Positions 6,678-15,091 are shown, numbered from the stretch's first letter. The stretch is 64,000 nucleotides of DNA from an uncultured Lachnospiraceae bacterium (GCA_910583605.1 CAJTXN010000009.1:45123-109122), one strand, 5' to 3'. A program made the numbers and translations. The notes: generated by a model not told the origin, from the letters alone.

Positions 6678-8972
6678 ATGGTTACAAAACAAACAGTTAG
6701 AATACGTATGCCTGTGATTTTTGGTATCTTACTGGCTATCATGCTTTTGATTCCCATAACAGCATGGGCAGATGAGACAGCCGTCACATCAGAAGATAAT
6801 CCTTCTTTATTTATAAAAGAAGGCGGACTGCCGGAAGCAGCCTCCGGAGAAATCATAGAGATGACGGAACGGATACCGGTAAGAACAGCGGTCTATGGAC
6901 CATACCGGGCGGCTGGAATCTCTTTTGAGGATTATCTGGTCAGCCAGCTTCAGCAGAAAAAAACACAAATAGATGTGGAAGATTATCAAATTAAAAGAGA
7001 AGATGTGTATGAGGCATTTGCGGCTGTTCTCAACCGGCATCCGGAATTGTTTTATGTGAGTACATATTTAACTTGGTTTTATAGTCTTGATACCGGATAT
7101 GTGCTGGAACTTAAAGTAGAATATTTTGATTATGATGAAGAGGCAATTAATAATGAGACCGAGAAAGTTCTCAATTTAATCGATGACAGTATGAGCGACC
7201 TGGAAAAGGTAATCTTTATACACGATTATCTTTGCATTGATGTAGAATATGCATATGAAGATTATCTCAACGGAACCGTTCGTCCGGATGCCCACTCATT
7301 AAAGGGTGCATTGCTGGATAAGTCAGCCGTCTGTGACGGATATGCCAGCGCATTCCAGTATTATATGCTCCTGCTGGACATTCCGTGTAATACCATAATA
7401 AATTCGGATCACGCCTGGAATCAGGTGTGTGTAAACGGCAAATGGTATTTTGTGGATGTGACATGGGATGACCCGGTATGGGACTATTATGGAACCGTAA
7501 GTCATCAAAATTTGTTAAAAAGTAAAGCTGCATTTACAGAGCATGACTTTACGACTGCATCCGGTTATGAGGCATGTAATGATACCGCTTTTGATGCCGC
7601 ATTTTGGAATCAGGTTTCTACTCAATTGATCATGCGGAACGGAGAATGGTATTATGTAGATTCCGATGGGAATTTATATAAGCATGATTTTATGAAACAT
7701 TCCATTTCAGAGGCAGGCAGTTTTATTACAAGTCTGAATGCCCGGTGGCCGGTGTTCGGTAGCAGCACTTCTTATTATAGTGGAAATTATGTTAAGATTG
7801 CTGCTAAAAAAGATGTACTATATTATTCACAGCCATCAGGAATTTACAGTTGCAATTTTGATGGCTCGGAAAAAGCGCTGGACAGGAAAGCAGATACTTC
7901 CCAAGGTCATGTTTACGGCATGAAGATAGCTGACGGAAAATTATATTATCAGACAACAAAAGAGCCTTATACAAAAGAAAGAGAAAACTATGTTTATAGT
8001 ATTGCATCTGATATCAGTAAATTAGAAATGAAATTATCCGGCACTTCCTATGCCTATACCGGCAGTGCCCGAAAACCGAAAGTTACGATAGACGGACTGG
8101 TGAACGGAACGGATTATACGGTGGTATATAAAAACAATACGAATGTGGGAACCGCTACTGTGGTGGTAACAGGAAGAGGAGAATATGTCGGGACACTGAC
8201 AAGAACATTTTCCATTTACAGAGGTACTCAGAACATTTCGGTTTTAAACAGTACATATACGAAAACATATGGGGATACCGCTTTTAATTTACAGGCGCAA
8301 TCTTCCTTTGGCGGAAAGCTTACATATACATCCGCAGACCAGTCAGTGGTTTCCGTTTCTTCTAACGGAACGGTTACGATAAAAGGACCAGGCAGTACCA
8401 CTATTACCATTAACGGAGCAGAAACCTCCAACTACAAAGCAGCAGTTAAAACCATACCAATCGTTGTGAATCAGAAAAAACTCAGCGGTTCCATAAAGCT
8501 TTTTTCCGGCAGTTATGTATATAACGGTAAAGCCAAGCAGCCGAAAGTTACCCTTGGAAATCTGGTACAGAACCGGGATTTCAAAGTTGTTTATGGCAAT
8601 AATGTCAATATCGGAACAGCCAAAATAACGGTGACCGGCATCGGTTGTTATAAAGGAACTCTGACCAGAACATTTAAAATTGTTCCGGCTCAGCCGAAGA
8701 TTTCCGTTGTAAGGTCTGCCGAGACCGGAAAAATTCAGGTGAAATGGGAAAAACAGAGCTGCGGCGGTTACGAAATTGCTTTTTCCAGAAATAACAATTT
8801 TAGTACGGTGGCAAAACGGGTGACGGTAACCGGCAATTCCGGGATCAGTAAAACAGTATCCGGTTTTACATCCGGCAAAACCTACTATATTAAAATGAGG
8901 GCATATAAAACAGTGAACGGACAGAAATACTATAGTGCATACAGCCAAAAGTTTAGTATTACGGTTAAGTAA
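6678..8972 (+). CDS. Secreted transglutaminase-like protein with Ig-like and Fn3-like repeats
   Basis: A 764-residue exported protein. It starts with a signal peptide (PVIFGILLAIMLLIPITAWA, cleavage near residue 31). A transglutaminase/protease-like core follows, with the catalytic triad Cys219 (SAVCDGYA), His245 (DHAWN) and Asp260 (VDVTWDDP). Next come a beta-rich segment (WYYVDSDGNLYKHD), two near-identical Ig-like modules (ARKPKVTIDGLVNGTDYTVV at about residue 465 and AKQPKVTLGNLVQNRDFKVV at about 620) around a Big-type module, and a C-terminal fibronectin type III-like domain. No LPXTG or C-terminal helix is present, so it is probably released or held non-covalently. The enzyme part could crosslink or cleave proteins or peptidoglycan-linked peptides; the substrate is unknown. 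Confidence 0.85.
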   Translation: MVTKQTVRIRMPVIFGILLAIMLLIPITAWADETAVTSEDNPSLFIKEGGLPEAASGEIIEMTERIPVRTAVYGPYRAAGISFEDYLVSQLQQKKTQIDVEDYQIKREDVYEAFAAVLNRHPELFYVSTYLTWFYSLDTGYVLELKVEYFDYDEEAINNETEKVLNLIDDSMSDLEKVIFIHDYLCIDVEYAYEDYLNGTVRPDAHSLKGALLDKSAVCDGYASAFQYYMLLLDIPCNTIINSDHAWNQVCVNGKWYFVDVTWDDPVWDYYGTVSHQNLLKSKAAFTEHDFTTASGYEACNDTAFDAAFWNQVSTQLIMRNGEWYYVDSDGNLYKHDFMKHSISEAGSFITSLNARWPVFGSSTSYYSGNYVKIAAKKDVLYYSQPSGIYSCNFDGSEKALDRKADTSQGHVYGMKIADGKLYYQTTKEPYTKERENYVYSIASDISKLEMKLSGTSYAYTGSARKPKVTIDGLVNGTDYTVVYKNNTNVGTATVVVTGRGEYVGTLTRTFSIYRGTQNISVLNSTYTKTYGDTAFNLQAQSSFGGKLTYTSADQSVVSVSSNGTVTIKGPGSTTITINGAETSNYKAAVKTIPIVVNQKKLSGSIKLFSGSYVYNGKAKQPKVTLGNLVQNRDFKVVYGNNVNIGTAKITVTGIGCYKGTLTRTFKIVPAQPKISVVRSAETGKIQVKWEKQSCGGYEIAFSRNNNFSTVAKRVTVTGNSGISKTVSGFTSGKTYYIKMRAYKTVNGQKYYSAYSQKFSITVK

Positions 8973-8988
8973 GCAGGGTAAAATAAAA

Positions 8989-9033
8989 AATAAAAGCTGC
9001 AGAGCCGGCATTGTCTGCTCTGCAGCTTTTATT
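8989..9033. terminator. Bidirectional terminator between convergent genes
   Basis: A perfect 16-bp inverted repeat (AATAAAAGCTGCAGAG and its complement) with A-rich and T-rich flanks lies between the transglutaminase gene and the minus-strand acetyltransferase. It can end transcripts from both sides. Confidence 0.9.
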
Positions 9034-9045
9034 TATGGAACCTTG

Positions 9046-9510
9046 CTAAACGATTTTTCGCATTAAAATATGCGGATACTGTTCATCCATATAAGTTTCA
9101 CCAACAGCAGTAAAACCGCATTTTTCATAAAATCCGCGGGCTCTGCACTGGGCGGATAACTGAATGGTTTTTGCACCGTATTCCTCTGCCAGTTTGGTCA
9201 ATTTCCAGATGATTGCAGAGCCAAGCTGCATACCCCGGTACTCTTTCACCAGGGCAATCCTGCCGATGGCATAGACTGGCGGTTCGGCAGCAGGGGAACC
9301 GGAGCCGGAGTCTCCGGAAACATGGGAATCATTTAATACTTCATAAATCCTTCCACAGCCAATGGGTTTATCACCGTCATAGACCAGCAGGTGAGTGGCG
9401 TATTCATCAATTTCGTCAAATTCGTGCAAAAATCCCTGTTCCGTTATAAATACATCTGTACGGATTCTTTTTTCATCTTCAATGAGATGGTCTAAAACAG
9501 CATAATTCAT
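9046..9510 (-). CDS. GNAT-family N-acetyltransferase
   Basis: A 154-residue acetyltransferase. The order fits the ElaA/YjcF-like branch of GNAT: an early RTDVFITEQGF segment, the strand IGCGRIYEV, an unusual Gly/Ser/Pro-rich insert (residues 68-80), motif A ALVKEYRGMQLGSAII, and the C-terminal ARGFYEKCGFTAVGE typical of the acetyl-CoA-binding wedge. It ends the minus-strand unit headed by argG, whose stop is 20 bp upstream, and its own SD is weak, so it is probably translated from the argG message. The link to arginine synthesis is positional only. Confidence 0.8.
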   Translation of the reverse strand: MNYAVLDHLIEDEKRIRTDVFITEQGFLHEFDEIDEYATHLLVYDGDKPIGCGRIYEVLNDSHVSGDSGSGSPAAEPPVYAIGRIALVKEYRGMQLGSAIIWKLTKLAEEYGAKTIQLSAQCRARGFYEKCGFTAVGETYMDEQYPHILMRKIV

Positions 9511-9530
9511 AGGTATCAGCTCAATTCTTC

Positions 9531-10754
9531 TTACTGGTTCTTTTCGATTTCGGCCATTTTCATTGCACGAACCTTAAGCGGAAGTCCGAATAAGTTAATA
9601 AATCCATCTGCATCATGATGATCATATAATTCACCAGTGGTAAAGCTTGCCAGTGATTCACTGTATAATGAGTATGGAGATGTGGTTCCGGCTTTTATGA
9701 TGTTGCCTTTATAAAGTTTAAACTTCACTTCACCGGTAACATATTCCTGTGTAGACTCGATAAATGCCTGAACAGCTTCACGAAGAGGAGTAAACCATTT
9801 TCCTTCATATACAATCTGAGAGAATAAATTTCCCATATCCTTTTTTACTTTAGTGGTATCACGGTCCAGAACCAGTTCTTCCAATTGCTGATGAGCTTCC
9901 ATGAGAATGGTTCCGCCCGGAGTTTCATATACGCCGCGGGATTTCATGCCAACCACACGGTTTTCCACGATATCTACGATACCGATTCCGTGTTTTCCGC
10001 CCAGTTCATTGAGCTTACGGATAATGTCGGAAACTTTCATTTTTTCGCCGTTTACGCTGACAGGTACACCTTTTTCGAAGTTCATTGTAACATATTCGCC
10101 TTCTTCCGGTGCTTTTTCCGGAGATACGCCGAGAACCAGCAGATGGTCATAATTTGGTTCATTGGCAGGGTCTTCCAGTTCCAATCCTTCATGGCTGATA
10201 TGCCATAAGTTACGGTCACGGCTGTAGCTGGAGTCAGCAGAAAACGGAAGGTCGATTCCGTGCTGTCTGCAGTATTCGATCTCATCTTCCCTGGACTGCA
10301 TGGTCCATACGTCTGTCATTCTCCAAGGTGCGATAATCTTTAAGTCCGGAGCCAGCGCCTTAATACCAAGTTCAAAACGAATCTGGTCGTTTCCCTTACC
10401 GGTGGCGCCGTGACAAATTGCGGAAGCGCCTTCTTTGCGGGCGATTTCAACCAAACGTTTCGCAATGCCCGGACGAGCCATGGAAGTACCCAGCAGATAC
10501 TTGTTTTCATAGATGGCATTCGCCTGTACACAAGGAACGATGTAGTCATCGCAGAACTCGTCTACAATATCTTCTATGTATAATTTTGTTGCGCCGGAAA
10601 GTTTTGCACGTTCTTCAAGACCGTCTAATTCATTACCCTGTCCGCAGTCAATACAGCAGCAAATAACATCGTAATCAAAATTTTCCTTTAACCATGGAAT
10701 AATGGCAGTTGTGTCAAGTCCGCCGGAATAAGCCAGTATAACTTTTTCTTTCAT
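9531..10754 (-). CDS. argG: Argininosuccinate synthase
   Basis: Joins citrulline and aspartate with ATP to make argininosuccinate, the penultimate step of arginine synthesis. The 407-residue protein has the PP-loop AYSGGLDTTAIIPWLKE near the N-terminus, the conserved CHGATGKGNDQIRFEL region, PWR and SRDRNLWHISHEGLELEDP, all hallmarks of ArgG at the usual length. A strong SD (AGGAGG, 9 bp spacer) precedes the ATG. The gene runs away from argJBD across a shared control region with ARG-box-like palindromes, so ArgR repression is likely. argH is not in the window. Confidence 0.97.
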   Translation of the reverse strand: MKEKVILAYSGGLDTTAIIPWLKENFDYDVICCCIDCGQGNELDGLEERAKLSGATKLYIEDIVDEFCDDYIVPCVQANAIYENKYLLGTSMARPGIAKRLVEIARKEGASAICHGATGKGNDQIRFELGIKALAPDLKIIAPWRMTDVWTMQSREDEIEYCRQHGIDLPFSADSSYSRDRNLWHISHEGLELEDPANEPNYDHLLVLGVSPEKAPEEGEYVTMNFEKGVPVSVNGEKMKVSDIIRKLNELGGKHGIGIVDIVENRVVGMKSRGVYETPGGTILMEAHQQLEELVLDRDTTKVKKDMGNLFSQIVYEGKWFTPLREAVQAFIESTQEYVTGEVKFKLYKGNIIKAGTTSPYSLYSESLASFTTGELYDHHDADGFINLFGLPLKVRAMKMAEIEKNQ

Positions 10755-10797
10755 TCTTGTAATCCTCCTGAAAATAAAATAATATATTTGTGGACAA

Positions 10798-10856
10798 ATT
10801 ATAATCTAATGCAGAATTGAATTTATAATCATTCATTAAAAATGAATAATTATTCA
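10798..10856 (-). promoter_or_regulatory. argG promoter region with a perfect ARG box
   Basis: On the minus strand TATAAT lies at 10798-10803, about 44 bp before the argG start; the -35 is weak. A perfect palindrome TGAATAATTATTCA, the classic ArgR (AhrC) box core, sits at 10843-10856. An overlapping palindrome ATTCATTAAAAATGAAT covers 10831-10847. Confidence 0.65.
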
Positions 10857-10955
10857 AAAATATCTACACTGATTTCACTGTTAACAATATACATCATTCC
10901 AAATAAAAAATCAATCGGAAAATTACAAAAAAAATGCCGGATTTTTGGATTGTTT

Positions 10956-11046
10956 TGCATAATATACAATCTTTTTATATGAAAACGGAGAAAAATATAC
11001 AAAAATAATGCTTGCATAATATGCATTGAAAATGTATAATTATAAA
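10956..11046 (+). promoter_or_regulatory. argJ promoter with overlapping ARG-box-like sites
   Basis: An almost ideal promoter (TTGCAT 11012-11017, 17-bp spacer, TATAAT 11035-11040) drives argJBD. ARG-box-like palindromes lie at 10956-10968 (TGCATAATATACA), 11013-11025 (TGCATAATATGCA) and 11033-11046 (TGTATAATTATAAA). The last two have centres about 20.5 bp apart, close to the spacing of tandem ARG boxes in other bacteria, and they cover the -35 and -10, which fits repression by arginine-bound ArgR. Confidence 0.65.
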
Positions 11047-11087
11047 CATTCATTGCGAAACTTGTGACGGCAGGTCATATGTGTCAC
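11044..11087 (+). repeat. Dispersed ATTGCGAAAC hairpin, copy 1 (argJ leader)
   Basis: Begins ATTGCGAAAC and folds as GCGAA/TTCGC plus TGTGAC/GTCACA around a 12-nt loop. It lies directly after the argJ -10 box, so it would form the very 5' end of the argJBD mRNA. The same 10-mer starts other intergenic hairpins in this window. Confidence 0.55.
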
Positions 11088-11127
11088 ATTCGCCTGACTT
11101 ATATATAGAAGGAAAGAAGGTATGTTT

Positions 11128-12357
11128 ATGAAGCGGATCGAAGGCGGTGTATGTGCTGCAAAGGGCTTTAAAGCCACAGGTCTGGAAGTTGGGATCAAAG
11201 ATAATCATCCTGGAAAAAAGGATATGGCGATGATTTTTGCAGATGTTCCATGCAGGGCAGCCGGTACTTTTACCACCAATCTTGTAAAGGCGGCTCCGGT
11301 TCAATGGGATAAAAAAATAGTCAGTGAATCGGAATTAGTGCAGGCTGTAGTGGTCAACAGCGGAATTGCCAATGCATGTACCGGATCACAGGGGCTGGAT
11401 TACTGCAGAGAGATAGCGGAGCAGACAGGGCAGGCAGCAGGCATTTCAGCCGGTATGGTGCTTACCGCTTCCACCGGTGTGATCGGACAACAGCTTCCGA
11501 TGGACAAAATTAAAAAGGGAATAGACAAAATGATGCCCGTGCTGGGTAATACTGCCGCAGACGCCACACTGGCAGCCGAAGCCATAATGACAACGGATAC
11601 GGTTTCCAAGCAGGCCGCAGTCCAAATTGAAATTAACGGTAAAACGGTTACGGTGGGAGGAATGTGTAAAGGCTCCGGTATGATTCATATTAATATGTGC
11701 ACCATGCTGGGATTTATTACCACAGACGTAAATATTTCGAAAGAACTTCTGCAGGCGGCATTGAGTGAAACCATTCCTGATACGTTTAACATGGTATCCG
11801 TGGACGGGGATACTTCCACCAATGACACGGTATTGCTGCTCGCCAGCGGACTGGCGGGAAATGATGAGATTCGGGAAAAGAATGAGGATTATAATAAATT
11901 TAAACAGGCGCTGACCGAAGTGAGCATCATTCTGTCAAAGAAGATAGCCGGAGACGGAGAAGGAGCTACGGCATTATTTGAAGTAAAGGCAGTTCATGCG
12001 GCAACAAAGGAAGATGCGGTGGCATTGAGCAAATCCGTTGTAACATCCAGTCTGACGAAGGCGGCCATTTACGGACATGATGCGAACTGGGGAAGAATTC
12101 TCTGTGCCATGGGATATTCCGGTGTATGGTTTGAACCGGAACAGGTGGATATTTATTTTGAAAGTCAGGCAGGAAAGATACAGATCGTTGAAAACGGTGT
12201 TGCCACGGATTACAGTGAGGAAGAGGCCACAAGGATATTGTCGGAACCGGAAGTGACGGCCGTTCTGGATGTTAAGATGGGCAGCGCATCGGCAACTGCA
12301 TGGGGCTGCGACCTGACCTATGATTATGTAAAGATTAATGCGGATTACCGCTCATAG
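11128..12357 (+). CDS. argJ: Bifunctional glutamate N-acetyltransferase / amino-acid acetyltransferase
   Basis: ArgJ moves the acetyl group from N-acetylornithine to glutamate (recycling route) and in bifunctional forms also uses acetyl-CoA. The precursor self-cleaves before a nucleophilic Thr into alpha and beta chains. ATG 11128 is preferred over 11122 because the SD (AGAAGG) ends 7 bp before it and the product then starts MKRIEGGVCAAKGFKATG, as in the family. The cleavage motif reads GSGMIHINMCTMLGF, so the scissile bond is Cys191-Thr192, where the best-studied enzymes have Ala-Thr and Pro before Asn. Other family marks (VVNSGIANACTG, KKIAGDGEGAT, DANWGRIL) are intact. First gene of argJBD. 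Confidence 0.95.
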   Translation: MKRIEGGVCAAKGFKATGLEVGIKDNHPGKKDMAMIFADVPCRAAGTFTTNLVKAAPVQWDKKIVSESELVQAVVVNSGIANACTGSQGLDYCREIAEQTGQAAGISAGMVLTASTGVIGQQLPMDKIKKGIDKMMPVLGNTAADATLAAEAIMTTDTVSKQAAVQIEINGKTVTVGGMCKGSGMIHINMCTMLGFITTDVNISKELLQAALSETIPDTFNMVSVDGDTSTNDTVLLLASGLAGNDEIREKNEDYNKFKQALTEVSIILSKKIAGDGEGATALFEVKAVHAATKEDAVALSKSVVTSSLTKAAIYGHDANWGRILCAMGYSGVWFEPEQVDIYFESQAGKIQIVENGVATDYSEEEATRILSEPEVTAVLDVKMGSASATAWGCDLTYDYVKINADYRS

Positions 12358-12378
12358 AATTGGAGGACTGAACAAGCA

Positions 12379-13284
12379 ATGGGAACTGATATGCAGCAAT
12401 ATCTGGATAAAGCAGGTGTGTTAATTGAAGCATTGCCTTATATACAGAGATTTAACCGGAAGATCATCGTGGTAAAATACGGCGGAAGCGCCATGATAGA
12501 TGAAGAACTGAAACGAAATGTGATAAAAGACGTAACCCTTCTGAAACTGGTAGGTTTTAAACCTATCATTGTACACGGAGGCGGCAGGGAGATCAGCAAA
12601 TGGGTAAATAAATCGGGAATGGAAGCGAAGTTTGTCAACGGACTCCGGGTTACCGATGAGGCAACCATGGAAATTGCAGAAATGGTCTTGGGAAGAGTCG
12701 GAAAATCCCTGGTTACCATGGTAGAAGAATTAGGAGTGAAAGCAGTCAGTATCAGCGGCAAGGACGGCAGACTGCTGAAATGCGACAAGAAACTTTCAAA
12801 TGGGGAAGATATCGGATTTGTGGGTGATGTTAAAGAAGTAAATCCGAAAATCTTATATGATCTTCTGGAAAAAGATTATCTCCCGATTGTATGTCCTATC
12901 GGACTGGATGATAATTTTAACTCTTATAATATTAATGCAGATGATGCCGCCTGTGCCATTGCAAGAGCCGTCAATGCGGAAAAACTGGCATTTTTAACGG
13001 ACATCGAAGGTGTGTATAAAGATCCGGAGGATAAATCCACATTAATTTCGGAACTGACTGTCCGCGAGGCTGGTGAATTAATCGGAACCGGAAACATTGG
13101 CGGAGGAATGCTGCCGAAGCTGAATAACTGTATTGATGCCATAGAAAACGGAGTATCAAGGGTGCATATTCTGGACGGAAGAATACCCCACTGTCTGTTG
13201 CTTGAAATATTTACCAATAAAGGAATCGGTACGGCAATTCTGGGGGAACACGAACAGCGTTTTTATAACGAAAAGGAGATTTAA
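12379..13284 (+). CDS. argB: Acetylglutamate kinase
   Basis: Phosphorylates N-acetylglutamate, the second step of arginine synthesis. The 301-residue protein shows the amino-acid kinase fold marks VVKYGGSAM (phosphate-binding Lys), IIVHGGGREISKW, NINADDAACAIA and IGTGNIGGGMLPKL. The extended N-terminus (residues 1-28) before IIVVKYGG resembles the N-terminal helix that arginine-inhibited hexameric enzymes use for feedback control, so arginine inhibition is plausible (inference). GGAGG lies 12 bp before the ATG. It sits 21 bp after argJ and 2 bp before argD. Confidence 0.97.
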   Translation: MGTDMQQYLDKAGVLIEALPYIQRFNRKIIVVKYGGSAMIDEELKRNVIKDVTLLKLVGFKPIIVHGGGREISKWVNKSGMEAKFVNGLRVTDEATMEIAEMVLGRVGKSLVTMVEELGVKAVSISGKDGRLLKCDKKLSNGEDIGFVGDVKEVNPKILYDLLEKDYLPIVCPIGLDDNFNSYNINADDAACAIARAVNAEKLAFLTDIEGVYKDPEDKSTLISELTVREAGELIGTGNIGGGMLPKLNNCIDAIENGVSRVHILDGRIPHCLLLEIFTNKGIGTAILGEHEQRFYNEKEI

Positions 13285-13286
13285 AC

Positions 13287-14471
13287 ATGACAACCAAAGA
13301 ATATATTCAGGAGGCGGAAGAAAACCTCCTTCATACATACAACCGGTATTCCATTGTTCTGGAAAAAGGAGACGGGGTTTATCTGTATGATACGGATGGA
13401 AACCGGTATCTGGATTTTGCGGCAGGAATTGCGGTATTTGCATTTGGATATAATAATAAAAGCTATAATGATGCATTAAAAGCGCAGATAGATAAACTTA
13501 TTCATACATCAAACCTGTATTACAATATTCCGGCAGCGGATGCGGCAAAAAAACTCACCGGACTGTCCGGGCTGGACCGGGTATTTTTTACCAACAGTGG
13601 AACGGAAGCCATTGAGGGAGCCATTAAGACCGCACGAAAATATGCATATAATAAAGACGGCAGTACCGACCATGAGATCATTGCCATGGAACATTCCTTT
13701 CACGGCAGAAGCATGGGGGCTTTATCGGTAACTGGAAATGCAAAATACCGGGAGGCGTTTCAGCCTCTGATCGGCGGAGTAAAATTTGCGGAGTTTAATG
13801 ATCTGGAAAGTGTAAAATCACTGGTAACGGATAAAACCTGTGCCATAATACTGGAACCGGTTCAGGGAGAAGGTGGAATTTATCCTGCTTCCCGGGAGTT
13901 TATTACAGGAATCAGAAAAATCTGCGATGAAAAAGATATTTTATTGATTTTTGATGAAATACAGTGCGGAATGGGGCGGACCGGAACCATGTTCGCCCAC
14001 GAAGAATACGGAGTGAAGCCGGATATTCTGACACTGGCAAAGGCTCTGGGCTGCGGAATTCCGGTGGGAGCATTTCTGACAACGGAAAAAGCAGCGGCGC
14101 TGGTACCCGGCGACCACGGAACCACCTACGGCGGCAATCCGCTGGCAGCAGCGGCCGTTAACCATGTACTGGAACTGTTTCAAACCACGGATATACTGGC
14201 TCATGTGAATCAGATTTCCGAATATCTGGAGCGGCAGCTGGATATGCTGACAGCAGAGGTTGACTGTGTGGAAGCCCACAGGGGAAAAGGTCTGATGCAG
14301 GGAATTATTCTGAACCGGCCGGCTAATGATGTGGTAATGAAGGCAATGGATAAAGGCCTGCTGGTGATTACGGCCGGAAGTAATGTGCTTCGTCTTGTTC
14401 CGCCGCTGATCATTACGGAACGACATGTGGATGAAATGATAGAAAAGCTGAAAGCAGCTTTATCAGATTAA
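13287..14471 (+). CDS. argD: Acetylornithine aminotransferase
   Basis: A PLP enzyme that converts N-acetylglutamate semialdehyde to N-acetylornithine. The 394-residue protein has the class III aminotransferase marks FFTNSGTEAIEGAIKTAR, HGRSMGALS, the cofactor Asp in LLIFDEIQCGMGRTG, and the Schiff-base Lys in LTLAKALGCGIPVGAF. The stop of argB and the SD and start of argD are nearly contiguous (AAAAGGAG, ATG 13287), so translation is coupled. It ends the argJBD unit. argC is not in this cluster, so the reductase step must be encoded elsewhere. Confidence 0.96.
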   Translation: MTTKEYIQEAEENLLHTYNRYSIVLEKGDGVYLYDTDGNRYLDFAAGIAVFAFGYNNKSYNDALKAQIDKLIHTSNLYYNIPAADAAKKLTGLSGLDRVFFTNSGTEAIEGAIKTARKYAYNKDGSTDHEIIAMEHSFHGRSMGALSVTGNAKYREAFQPLIGGVKFAEFNDLESVKSLVTDKTCAIILEPVQGEGGIYPASREFITGIRKICDEKDILLIFDEIQCGMGRTGTMFAHEEYGVKPDILTLAKALGCGIPVGAFLTTEKAAALVPGDHGTTYGGNPLAAAAVNHVLELFQTTDILAHVNQISEYLERQLDMLTAEVDCVEAHRGKGLMQGIILNRPANDVVMKAMDKGLLVITAGSNVLRLVPPLIITERHVDEMIEKLKAALSD

Positions 14472-14500
14472 ATTAAAAAACATTGTGTGTAAATATGTAT

Positions 14501-14560
14501 AAAAAACCTTCGCCTTCACATACTAGATTTAATAAAAAATACAGTATGCGGAGGTTTTTT
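14501..14560 (+). terminator. Hairpin after argD whose 3' arm carries the SD of the next gene
   Basis: AAAAAACCTTCGC (14501-14513) pairs with GCGGAGGTTTTTT (14548-14560) as a 13-bp stem with one G-U pair; an inner ATACT/AGTAT stem extends it. The 3' arm ends in six T, as in an intrinsic terminator. It also contains the GGAGG that serves the ATG at 14562, so the same fold would end the arg transcript and hide the SD. Confidence 0.65.
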
Positions 14561-14561
14561 A

Positions 14562-14987
14562 ATGGGATTTATAATCGCACTTATATCCGGTGCCTTGATG
14601 AGTGTACAGGGGGTATTCAATACCGGTGTTTCCAAAAATACAAGTATGTGGGTAATGAGCAGTTTTGTACAGATAACTGCATTTATTGCCTGTATGGCCG
14701 CCTGGTTTGTGACCGGAAGGGAAAGTTTTGCGGGGCTGTGGAAAGTATCTCCCAAATATATGCTGCTTGGCGGTATTATCGGAGCATTTATTACTTATAC
14801 GGTGGTAAAAAGCATGGACTATCTTGGACCGGCAAAATCTATTATGGTTATTGTGGTCTCACAGGTTACGGTGGCCTATCTGATCGAATTATTCGGTATG
14901 TTCGGTGTGGAAAAAGTAGAGTTTGAATTAAAGAAACTGGTGGGGGTAATCCTTGCCGTAGGAGGAATCTTATTATTTAAGTCCTAG
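14562..14987 (+). CDS. YdcZ-type (DUF606) small DMT-superfamily membrane protein
   Basis: A 141-residue protein that is nearly all membrane helix: about five segments starting MGFIIALISGALMSVQGVFN, then MSSFVQITAFIACMAAWFV, YMLLGGIIGAFITYTVV, SIMVIVVSQVTVAYLIELFG and LVGVILAVGGILLF. The FNTGVSK and GGIIGAFITY motifs fit the DMT_YdcZ family (half-size drug/metabolite transporter relatives, often acting as pairs). The substrate is unknown. Its SD is buried in the 3' arm of the hairpin that follows argD, so its expression may depend on read-through from argJBD or on opening of that hairpin. Confidence 0.85.
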   Translation: MGFIIALISGALMSVQGVFNTGVSKNTSMWVMSSFVQITAFIACMAAWFVTGRESFAGLWKVSPKYMLLGGIIGAFITYTVVKSMDYLGPAKSIMVIVVSQVTVAYLIELFGMFGVEKVEFELKKLVGVILAVGGILLFKS

Positions 14988-15023
14988 CAAATATCAAAAA
15001 GTGAAAAATAGTAAAAATAAATT

Positions 15024-15076
15024 ATGAATAATTATTGAAATAGTCTATTGTAAAGTAACCTGATATTAGGTACAAT
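15024..15076 (+). promoter_or_regulatory. comEA promoter with an upstream ARG-box-like palindrome
   Basis: TTGTAA (15048-15053), a 17-bp spacer and TACAAT (15071-15076) form a good promoter 44 bp before comEA. At about 15024-15037 lies TGAATAATTATTGA, one base away from the perfect ARG box found upstream of argG. ArgR binding here is a guess. Confidence 0.5.
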
Positions 15077-15091
15077 AATAAAAGGTATTTT

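Noticed and set aside
8343..9011. 222-codon minus-strand frame opposite the transglutaminase gene
   Set aside because: Antisense to the well-supported repeat region and runs through the terminator; no SD and no family signal.
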